5,700 bases of DNA from Anaerolineaceae bacterium. GTDB lineage: Bacteria; Chloroflexota; Anaerolineae; Anaerolineales; Anaerolineaceae. Numbering within the stretch: position 1 is the stretch's first letter; each line of letters starts with the position of its first letter. The notes below the pieces were generated by a model. That model ran no database searches, was not told the DNA's origin, and saw only the letters and a program-made list of their open reading frames with translations. Positions 1 to 5,020 of the stretch are shown here, piece by piece. The DNA lies in the NCBI GenBank assembly GCA_003501835.1, contig DNOU01000045.1, positions 1 through 5,700 of the forward strand, read 5' to 3'. Both the position numbers and the translations under genes were made by a program.

Positions 1-265
1 AGAAAGTGGTCCAATCCATGTAGGTGAAGGCATTCCAGATGCCGCCGTCGCGTGAGATTGCCCGGTCAAGCACACCGGCCGGAAAAAGGGGGGTGCCCTT
101 GAATTGCATATGTTCCACCCAGTGAGAGATGCCGGTCTTGCCCTGGTTTTCATAGCGCGAACCCACCCGGTACCAGACCCAATGGCTGATAATGGGCGCG
201 GTATGGATCTCCATCAGATGGACTTTCATCCCGTTATTGAGTATGACCTCGGTCATTTGCTCCAT
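1..265 (-). CDS. M16 family zinc metallopeptidase (insulinase/processing-peptidase type), N-terminal fragment
   Basis: This is the first 88 residues of a protein that runs off the left edge of the window. The inverted zinc motif HxxEH is visible as H48-W-V-E51-H52, followed by the family-typical MQFKGT, and GG-x-x-NAFT-x-x-D-x-T-x-F at residues 74-88. These are the hallmarks of the catalytic N-terminal domain of M16 peptidases, which cleave peptides or unfolded proteins inside a clamshell made of two similar halves. The family's second zinc-ligand glutamate would lie beyond the window. No signal peptide is seen, so the visible part suggests a cytoplasmic enzyme. The ATG at 265-263 was chosen because GAGG lies about 7 bases upstream; a second in-frame ATG sits three codons later. 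The gene diverges from the flavoprotein gene at 416. Family assignment is firm; substrate and partner subunit cannot be inferred from this fragment. Confidence 0.9.
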   Translation of the reverse strand, partial: MEQMTEVILNNGMKVHLMEIHTAPIISHWVWYRVGSRYENQGKTGISHWVEHMQFKGTPLFPAGVLDRAISRDGGIWNAFTYMDWTTF

Positions 266-330
266 CAGTGAACCTCACTCATCAGTAATTTTGTTGCCTT
301 ATCCTTCAAGTAACTATAACATAAGCCATA

Positions 331-357
331 TTGTCGGGATAGCGAAAGGGATATAAT
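331..357 (+). promoter_or_regulatory. Probable sigma70-type promoter for the flavoprotein gene
   Basis: A perfect -10 hexamer TATAAT lies at 352-357. Upstream is TTGTCG at 331-336, which matches the -35 consensus in four of six positions. The spacer is 15 bases, shorter than the ideal 17. Transcription would start near 364, about 50 bases before the ATG at 416. The perfect -10 box in an intergenic position in front of a gene with a strong ribosome binding site supports the call; the short spacer lowers confidence. Confidence 0.6.
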
Positions 358-404
358 ATTACCCAATGCTTGGTTGTCAAGTGATTCGTCGATTACCCAA
401 TTGT

Positions 405-409
405 GGAGG
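405..409 (+). promoter_or_regulatory. Shine-Dalgarno site that sets the flavoprotein start
   Basis: GGAGG lies 6 bases upstream of the ATG at 416-418, which is ideal spacing. It decides the start: the same frame stays open back to a TTG at 374, but that codon has no such site, and the 14 extra residues it would add precede the FAD-binding fold without resembling any part of it. Confidence 0.85.
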
Positions 410-415
410 GAAACC

Positions 416-1762
416 ATGGTAGCTGAACCAGGTCACTGGAGCGTCGCTGTTGTCGGTGCTGGACCAGCAGGACTGTTTGCGGCACGTGAATTATGCAACC
501 AGGGTGTGGAGGTTGCCCTCTTTAACCGCGACATCAAACCAGGGGGACTGGCAGAGTACGGGATCTACCCGGATAAATTGAAAATGAAAGACGGCTTGCG
601 TGCGCAGTTTAAACAGATTCTGAACTGCGGAACCATCCATTATTACGGGAATGTGACTGTGGGAGAAAACCAACCCCTTACCCTGGAAATGCTCAGGGAG
701 TGGGGATTCTCTGCCATTGTAATCACGATCGGCGCCCAGGGGACCAAATGGCTGGGGCTGCCCGGGGAACAGCTCCCGGGTGTGTACCATGCCAAGGACG
801 TGGTCTACAACTACAATCACCTTCCTCCCTTCAGTCAGATGCCCATCCGAATTGGTAAAAAGGTAGCCATCATTGGCGTGGGGAATGTGATGGCTGACCT
901 CTCGCACTACTTAATCCACATGCGCAAGGTGGACGAGGTTTACGCAATTGCCCGCCGAGGACCCGCCGAGATGAAATTTGACCACAAGGAGATGGACTCG
1001 TTCATCTCCAACCTTGACCTGGAGGATTTTGAGGCGGAAATCAAACGTGTTGCGCCTGTGATGACCGCCCTGGGGCAGGATCCAGATGCACCGCAAAAGA
1101 GGATTGCCAGTGCGATTGGAAGAGGGCTGCCAAAGGATTCGAATACCCGGTTTCGTTTTCGGTTCATGCTTTCTCCGGTGCGCATCCATGGCAGCAGTGC
1201 CAGCGGTGTGGAAGGACTTGAGCTTGAGGAAAACACCCTGGTGCTGGATAAGGATCAGGTCAAGGTCAAAGGTCTGGGAAAATACAAAACGTTGACTGTG
1301 GACACGGTGATCTTCGCCATTGGAGATCGGGTGGATGACAGGCTTGGACTGCCCACCAATGGCGCTGAGTACTCGAAATCAGATCACCCCCTGTATCCTG
1401 TGGATGAAACATCCTATGAAGTAATGGATCCATCCACCCGTCAGAACATTCCGGGGTTGTTTGTTGGAGGATGGTCGCGCAATGCCAGCACAGGTGTGGT
1501 CGGAATCGCCAGGCGGGATGGAGTTCAGTGCGCGGCAGCAGTGATGCAATACCTGAATGGCGGCATTGCTCCCTCAAAGGTAACGCCCGACCTGGTGAGG
1601 AGCAGGTTGCTGGAGCTGGGATACACGCCCATTGAAAAGCAAATGCTCGAGGCTCTCACCCGGGCAGAAGAATCCCAGGCTAAGCGCCTGGGAGTACCCG
1701 AGTTCAAGTTTGACACGAATGAGGAAATGCTGGCAGCGATTGGTGAAGCTGCCGCCGCCTAG
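416..1762 (+). CDS. Ferredoxin-NADP+ reductase-type flavoprotein (adrenodoxin reductase-like)
   Basis: The product is 448 residues, close to the usual length of adrenodoxin reductase/FprA-type enzymes, which move electrons between NADPH and ferredoxin using FAD. It opens with the FAD-binding Rossmann motif G14-A-G16-P-A-G19. GGLAEYGIYPDKLKMK follows at residues 43-58, matching the family's 'FGLVRYGVAPDH' region. A second nucleotide-binding motif, GVGNV at 154-158, is followed by ARRGPAEMKF near 179-188, the NADP-side signature of this family. IPGLFVGGW at 345-353 is the C-terminal FAD-contact segment. No N-terminal cysteine cluster is present, which argues against a glutamate synthase small subunit or another FeS-fused relative. 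The segment after the GW (SRNASTGVVGIARRD) differs from the GPTGVIGTNK of classical members, so cofactor preference or partner may differ. The gene stands alone on its strand, has its own promoter, and overlaps the convergent membrane-protein gene by four bases. Family is confident; the physiological electron partner is inference. Confidence 0.85.
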   Translation: MVAEPGHWSVAVVGAGPAGLFAARELCNQGVEVALFNRDIKPGGLAEYGIYPDKLKMKDGLRAQFKQILNCGTIHYYGNVTVGENQPLTLEMLREWGFSAIVITIGAQGTKWLGLPGEQLPGVYHAKDVVYNYNHLPPFSQMPIRIGKKVAIIGVGNVMADLSHYLIHMRKVDEVYAIARRGPAEMKFDHKEMDSFISNLDLEDFEAEIKRVAPVMTALGQDPDAPQKRIASAIGRGLPKDSNTRFRFRFMLSPVRIHGSSASGVEGLELEENTLVLDKDQVKVKGLGKYKTLTVDTVIFAIGDRVDDRLGLPTNGAEYSKSDHPLYPVDETSYEVMDPSTRQNIPGLFVGGWSRNASTGVVGIARRDGVQCAAAVMQYLNGGIAPSKVTPDLVRSRLLELGYTPIEKQMLEALTRAEESQAKRLGVPEFKFDTNEEMLAAIGEAAAA

Positions 1763-2268
1763 ACCTTGTGCTTCTTGCGGGGTGAATCGCCGCGCTTCTG
1801 GAATGGCATCATCATGATGAACCCGATGGCAATAATTGCCAGGCTCACTTCCATGCCGCGCGCCTGCCAAACACCAAAGTAGGGCACCCCGGGCAACGGG
1901 TGTGATCCAATTCCAAAAACATCTGCCATGCCGGAAAATAACGCAAACACATAGCCTGAAGCCACCACCCGCATTCCGATATCCGCCGAAATACTGACTT
2001 CTTCACCGCGCCACATGCGCCTGACCGTGATGTATCCCCCCAGGCATATGATGGCGATGCCAATGAGCATGACAGCAATTTGTATGAAACCCACCACAGG
2101 GCTGCGGTCCAAACCAAAGAGAGAAGGGCGCGCTCCCACCAGGAAAAAGATGAATCCAACAAGGGCAATGGCCAGACCAAATCTTACATGGCGGAAGGAA
2201 AGCTGCTGCTTTTTCTCACCATTTTCAAGTGAGGGTTTGGCGGGAACAGAATTGGGATCTTCGTTCAT
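1759..2268 (-). CDS. Unrecognised four-helix membrane protein
   Basis: I do not recognise a family for this 169-residue protein. It has a hydrophilic N-terminus of about 29 residues, then four likely membrane helices at roughly 30-46, 57-82, 99-121 and 139-156, and a basic tail ending RKKHKV. Positive charge after helix 2 (RRMWR) and at the C-terminus, together with the charged N-terminus, suggests both ends lie in the cytoplasm by the positive-inside rule. No catalytic motif, cysteine pair or signal peptide is visible; the region between helices 3 and 4 is rich in glycine and proline. Its ATG overlaps the TGA of the dipeptidase gene as ATGA, so it is probably translated by coupling from the same mRNA; the nearest GGAG lies about 14 bases from the ATG, too far to be a good independent site. 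The stop shares a CTAG with the convergent flavoprotein stop. That the gene is real is well supported by composition and context; function is unknown. Confidence 0.8.
   Translation of the reverse strand: MNEDPNSVPAKPSLENGEKKQQLSFRHVRFGLAIALVGFIFFLVGARPSLFGLDRSPVVGFIQIAVMLIGIAIICLGGYITVRRMWRGEEVSISADIGMRVVASGYVFALFSGMADVFGIGSHPLPGVPYFGVWQARGMEVSLAIIAIGFIMMMPFQKRGDSPRKKHKV
2265..2268 (-). promoter_or_regulatory. ATGA stop-start overlap between dipeptidase and membrane-protein genes
   Basis: Read on the minus strand, ATG (2268-2266) starts the membrane protein and TGA (2267-2265) ends the dipeptidase. A four-base overlap of this kind usually means one mRNA and re-initiation by the terminating ribosome. 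This supports a two-gene operon. Confidence 0.85.
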
Positions 2269-3350
2269 GCTGGTAATGAGCGCTCCAATAGGTTTAGCCA
2301 GTTCTGATGCATGATGTTTTGGATATCTTCTTCAGTATACCCTCGTTCAGCAAGCGCTGGACCAAGTTTCTGAAAATCAGCAATGGTATCCATTTCGAAT
2401 GGGATGCGCGGATAGCCAAACCCGCCGTCAAAGTCTGACCCGATGGCGACATGTTTTGAATCACCTGACAGCTGACAAACATGATCGATATGCCTGATGA
2501 CATCATTCAGCGTTACAGATTCACGGGGTAAGCTTGGGTTCCAATCAGCAACCAAAAACTTATTATACGGCAATACGCCCATAACACCACCCCGCTCGAT
2601 CAGACGCCGCAGTGTTGGGTCGGTGAAGTGGCGCTCGCCACCCTGCCCGCCATTGACTGTGCGGCAGTTGCCGTGCCCCGCCATCAGCGGACCTTCATAA
2701 AGGTCCAGGCTGGTGAGCGCTGCCCGCTCACGCATGTGGCTGATATCCAGTACGAGATTGAGGGAAGCCATCACTTCCAGCAGGTGCCGGCCTGCGCTAT
2801 CAAAGGGGTGATCCTCATAGGTACCACCCATATATCGTAACCCTGACCACACCGGACCGACCATACGCAAACCTTCCTCATAATATTCCTCAAGCTCCTG
2901 CGGATTCCCCAGGGCTTCGGCTCCTTCAAGCAACAGAATTAATCCCACTGGGTGATCGCCAGGCAGGTCCGATTTCCAGGGCTGCAGAACCTGGGTCAGG
3001 TCTGACTGGTTTTGTATGAGCCGGTAGTACCTGCCGTCTTCGGTGAGAGAGCGGTAGTAATCGAGCTGCCTGCGAAAAAGGAGTCGAGCTTCGCCGGGTG
3101 TGGCGTATGTCTGGGTCTCGTAATCCCCGCCATTGTACTTTTTCGGGGTTAGAAAGAGCGTGGCGAAGATCACGGCGATCTTTCCACTTTGATAATCTTT
3201 CCATCCCAGAGTGGCTTCACCGTTGTTCAATGCCGGAAAAGATGTGCCGATTTCCCTTTGGCGAATCTCATGGGCAGACAAACGGAAATCACGGTGCAAT
3301 GTGATGGCATTGTATGCGATATCCTGGTGGGCATCAATCATGTAGGTCAT
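2265..3350 (-). CDS. M19 family membrane-dipeptidase-type zinc peptidase
   Basis: The 361-residue protein matches the renal dipeptidase (M19) family, (beta/alpha)8-barrel enzymes with a two-zinc site that hydrolyse dipeptides, sometimes with a D-residue. All expected ligand regions are visible: D-A-H8-Q-D10 near the N-terminus, the bridging glutamate in LLLEGAEAL (E142), LDISH with H205, AGHGNCR with H226 and R230, and the substrate-binding aspartate in GSDFDGG (D308). Length is normal and there is no signal peptide or lipobox, so it is probably cytoplasmic despite the family name. The frame extends to a GTG at 3374, but that codon lies inside the terminator hairpin of the upstream gene, so I place the start at ATG 3350-3348; ATG 3341-3339 is an alternative that still keeps the zinc ligands. 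Neither has a visible Shine-Dalgarno site. It is coupled to the four-helix membrane protein downstream. The exact dipeptide substrate is unknown. Confidence 0.92.
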   Translation of the reverse strand: MTYMIDAHQDIAYNAITLHRDFRLSAHEIRQREIGTSFPALNNGEATLGWKDYQSGKIAVIFATLFLTPKKYNGGDYETQTYATPGEARLLFRRQLDYYRSLTEDGRYYRLIQNQSDLTQVLQPWKSDLPGDHPVGLILLLEGAEALGNPQELEEYYEEGLRMVGPVWSGLRYMGGTYEDHPFDSAGRHLLEVMASLNLVLDISHMRERAALTSLDLYEGPLMAGHGNCRTVNGGQGGERHFTDPTLRRLIERGGVMGVLPYNKFLVADWNPSLPRESVTLNDVIRHIDHVCQLSGDSKHVAIGSDFDGGFGYPRIPFEMDTIADFQKLGPALAERGYTEEDIQNIMHQNWLNLLERSLPA

Positions 3351-3360
3351 GGGGTTCGAT

Positions 3361-3391
3361 AAAAGAAAGCGCACCTTTTACGGTGCGCTTT
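3361..3391 (-). terminator. Intrinsic terminator of the S1 gene
   Basis: A perfect 10-base-pair inverted repeat (plus-strand AAAGCGCACC at 3366-3375 and GGTGCGCTTT at 3382-3391) encloses a six-base loop. On the minus strand the stem's TTT is followed by CTTTT, giving a T-rich run of GCTTTCTTTT. It lies about 50 bases past the S1 stop and only 11 bases before the dipeptidase ATG, so it should separate the two transcripts unless readthrough is used. Confidence 0.88.
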
Positions 3392-3442
3392 GTCTGAACT
3401 TGATCTTTTACAGGCTTTGGAGGCACCGCAAGCGGGTTCTTC

Positions 3443-4729
3443 CTATTCCTTCTTGTCTTCAGTTTTGGGTGCTTTGGTTTTCCTGGCTTTGGGTTCTTTC
3501 GGGGCAGGTTCCTCGCCGCCGGTATCCAGTTCAGTTTCTTTGAATTCAGCTTCCAGGCTTTGCCAGTCCATGTCTGCATAAGCCATCGAGTCCACGCGCC
3601 GAACGCTCAATCCAATGCGGTGATTGGCGGGATCGATCTTGATGATGCGCAGCGTGACGGTATCACCTTCCTTGAGCACTTCCCTGGGATGATCGATACG
3701 TTTTTCGCTGATCTCGGAGATATGGATCAACCCTTCCACGTCATCATCCAGGCGGGCGAATGCGCCGAACTTGGTGAGGCGGGTAATGGTGCCTTCCACG
3801 AGTTGACCGACCTGGAACCTGGCAGCTTTTTGATCCCAGGGGTCAGCCTGGAGCTGGCGAATGGAGAGACCGATGCGTTTCTTTTCGCGGTCAATGGAGA
3901 TGACCTTGACCTGGACTTCCTGACCGACCTTGAGCACTTCGCTCGGATGCTGGATACGATCCCAGGAGATCTCGGAAAGATGAACCAGACCGTCAGCACC
4001 GTTGATGTTGACGAAGACGCCAAAATCCGCCAGACTGGTGACGCGGCCGGTGCGTACCTCGCCTTCCTTGAGTTCGTCAATCACGCGTTCCTTTACCGAT
4101 TCGCGAGTCTCGGTGCTGGCCTGGCGCTCGGAAAGGATCAGGCGGCGGCGTTCGCGGTCAACTTCGATGACCATGACATCGATTTCCTGTCCGATCATGC
4201 GGCTCCAGCGCTGCTCGGGGGTATCCCCGGTCATACCGGCGCGGCGGGTGATGCTGATCTGGGACGCAGGGACGAATCCACGCAAGCCGCCAATGGGAAC
4301 GATCAAACCACCCTTGTTGTAACCGATGACCGAACTGTGAACGGTTTCCTTGCTTGAAAGCATGCTCTCCACGATTTGCCAACTTTGTTCTTCGCGGGCA
4401 CGGGTGTAGGAGAGGATGAGATTGCCATTCTGATCTTCAGGATTGATGACATACACCGGAATTTCCTGTCCGATCTTGAGTTCAGCCAGTTCTTCCGGTG
4501 GAATCAGTTCGTACTCTTTGCCTGCGATGACGCCTTCAGACTTTGTTCCAACACTGACAAGAATCTGTCCCGGAGTGATACTGGCGATCACGCCGGTACG
4601 GATCTCCCCTTGCTGGGGGAAATCAATCCCCAAGCCTTCTCCAGCCAGCAGATCAGCCATGTTGTCTTTCTCGACCTGATTGTTCTCGAGGTTAGCCCAA
4701 GACTCGAGGTGGGCATCATTATTGTCCAT
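3443..4729 (-). CDS. rpsA: Ribosomal protein S1, four S1 domains
   Basis: The 428-residue protein has four S1 (OB-fold) RNA-binding domains at about 41-109, 127-202, 223-292 and 308-379. The first two have the divergent look of true S1 N-terminal repeats (GTKSEGVIAGKEYE; KGGLIVPIGGLRGFVPAS). Domains 3 and 4 are canonical (RTGRVTSLADFGVFV with GLVHLSEIS; GTITRLTKFGAFA with GLIHISEIS), each ending in a KKRIGLSIR-like strand. S1 helps the 30S subunit capture and unfold mRNA. E. coli S1 has six domains; four-domain forms are usual in many other phyla. After domain 4 comes a low-complexity lysine/glutamate/proline tail (about 395-428). The start at ATG 4729 lies about 30 bases after the predicted transcription start; GGAG is 12 bases upstream, rather far. 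ATG 4660 (M24) would also precede domain 1, so the start is somewhat uncertain. The gene has its own promoter and terminator, suggesting a single-gene unit. Confidence 0.92.
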   Translation of the reverse strand: MDNNDAHLESWANLENNQVEKDNMADLLAGEGLGIDFPQQGEIRTGVIASITPGQILVSVGTKSEGVIAGKEYELIPPEELAELKIGQEIPVYVINPEDQNGNLILSYTRAREEQSWQIVESMLSSKETVHSSVIGYNKGGLIVPIGGLRGFVPASQISITRRAGMTGDTPEQRWSRMIGQEIDVMVIEVDRERRRLILSERQASTETRESVKERVIDELKEGEVRTGRVTSLADFGVFVNINGADGLVHLSEISWDRIQHPSEVLKVGQEVQVKVISIDREKKRIGLSIRQLQADPWDQKAARFQVGQLVEGTITRLTKFGAFARLDDDVEGLIHISEISEKRIDHPREVLKEGDTVTLRIIKIDPANHRIGLSVRRVDSMAYADMDWQSLEAEFKETELDTGGEEPAPKEPKARKTKAPKTEDKKE

Positions 4730-4764
4730 GCGTTTTGTGCACTCCGATGGATAAGATATAGCCC

Positions 4765-4793
4765 ATTATAAAGGTGATTTAAACACTTGGCAA
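4765..4793 (-). promoter_or_regulatory. Strong sigma70-type promoter for the S1 gene
   Basis: On the minus strand the -35 TTGCCA (4793-4788) and the perfect -10 TATAAT (4770-4765) are separated by exactly 17 bases. The predicted start is near 4758, giving a leader of only about 29 bases before ATG 4729. This near-consensus promoter fits a highly expressed ribosomal protein gene. Confidence 0.82.
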
Positions 4794-4798
4794 GCAAA

Positions 4799-4867
4799 GC
4801 GAATTGCCATGGGCATTGATGCTTCATTATACCGCAATTGTAATTCTTTAGATAATTGCGAATTGCC
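4799..4867. repeat. Pair of 10-base direct repeats, GCGAATTGCC
   Basis: The identical decamer occurs at 4799-4808 and 4858-4867, 59 bases apart, just upstream of the S1 -35 box. The core TTGCC recurs at 4872-4876 and 4906-4910 in the same orientation. These could be binding sites for a regulator, but chance repetition in AT-rich DNA is possible. Confidence 0.45.
4833..4860. promoter_or_regulatory. Dyad next to a second TATAAT upstream of the S1 gene
   Basis: CGCAATTGT (4833-4841) and ATAATTGCG (4852-4860) form a nine-pair dyad with one G-T mismatch around a 10-base centre. On the minus strand it is followed after one base by a perfect TATAAT (4831-4826) that lacks a recognisable -35. The dyad therefore covers the place where a -35 and spacer would be, as expected for an operator or activator site of a second S1 promoter. 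There is no T tract, so it is not a terminator. This is inference. Confidence 0.35.
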
Positions 4868-4937
4868 CGCATTGCCTCAAAATAAAGGGAACTATAGGGA
4901 AAACGTTGCCTCAAGATGGATGTTACCCCAGGCAAAG

Positions 4938-4999
4938 AAAAAAAGAGCTGCAGGGGGAGCATATGATGAGTCCGAATCGCCTCCGATTGTAACCCCCCG
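4938..4999 (-). terminator. Possible terminator of secA
   Basis: On the minus strand, CGGGGGG (4999-4993) can pair with CCCCCTG (4957-4951) with one G-U pair, enclosing a smaller hairpin made of AATCG and CGATT around GAGG (4988-4975). Six bases later comes a run of seven T (4944-4938). The long loop and the gap before the T run make this a weaker candidate than the S1 terminator, but its place just after the secA stop fits. Confidence 0.4.
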
Positions 5000-5020
5000 T
5001 TTCCCAGTTGAATTGCAGCA

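Larger units (their letters stand above)
266..415. other. Divergent intergenic region between the M16 peptidase and flavoprotein genes
   Basis: This AT-rich spacer of about 150 bases must hold the promoters of both divergent genes. The plus-strand promoter is clear and listed separately. On the minus strand a TATAGT (plus-strand ACTATA at 313-318) could be a -10 box for the peptidase gene, but I could not find a good -35 partner, so I do not call it. No hairpin with a T tract and no riboswitch-like structure was recognised. Confidence 0.7.
4794..5020. other. Repeat-containing intergenic spacer between secA and the S1 gene
   Basis: This spacer has no convincing gene. It contains direct repeats GCGAATTGCC (4799-4808 and 4858-4867), TTGCCTCAA (4872-4880 and 4906-4914) and AGGGAA (4886-4891 and 4896-4901), a dyad at 4833-4860, a second minus-strand TATAAT (4831-4826), and a T tract that may terminate secA. 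Reading frames that enter it on either strand are extensions of shadows of the S1 or secA genes. No tRNA or known small RNA fold was recognised. Confidence 0.7.

Noticed and set aside
416..1762. Glutamate synthase small subunit (GltD) as identity of the flavoprotein
   Set aside because: There is no N-terminal cysteine cluster, and the GNV and RRGP-x-x-x-x-F motifs follow the adrenodoxin reductase pattern rather than GltD.
1808..1822. Perfect 12-base palindrome TCATCATGATGA
   Set aside because: It is inside the membrane-protein gene and simply reflects consecutive ATG codons for three methionines in the last helix.
3351..3374. GTG 3374 as the dipeptidase start
   Set aside because: The codon lies inside the 10-bp terminator stem, has no Shine-Dalgarno site at a workable distance, and the extra eight residues precede the usual M19 N-terminus.
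3426..3435. Palindrome CCGCAAGCGG just after the S1 stop
   Set aside because: The stem would be only four pairs with a two-base loop and no T tract; the true terminator is the stronger hairpin further downstream.
3560..4357. A 265-codon open frame on the plus strand, antisense to the S1 gene
   Set aside because: It lies wholly inside the S1 gene, whose four domains are unmistakable. Its repeated Asp/Leu-rich pattern mirrors the S1 repeats read backwards, and there is no supporting start site or family.
4685..4710. Octamer CTCGAGGT repeated with an 18-base period
   Set aside because: It is within the S1 coding sequence and encodes the similar residues LES and LEN; with two copies only, chance is sufficient.
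4588..4962. A 124-codon minus-strand frame starting in the secA-S1 spacer
   Set aside because: More than a third of it overlaps S1 in another frame, the nearest GGAGG is 17 bases from its ATG, and the product has no recognisable features; it also reads through the S1 promoter.
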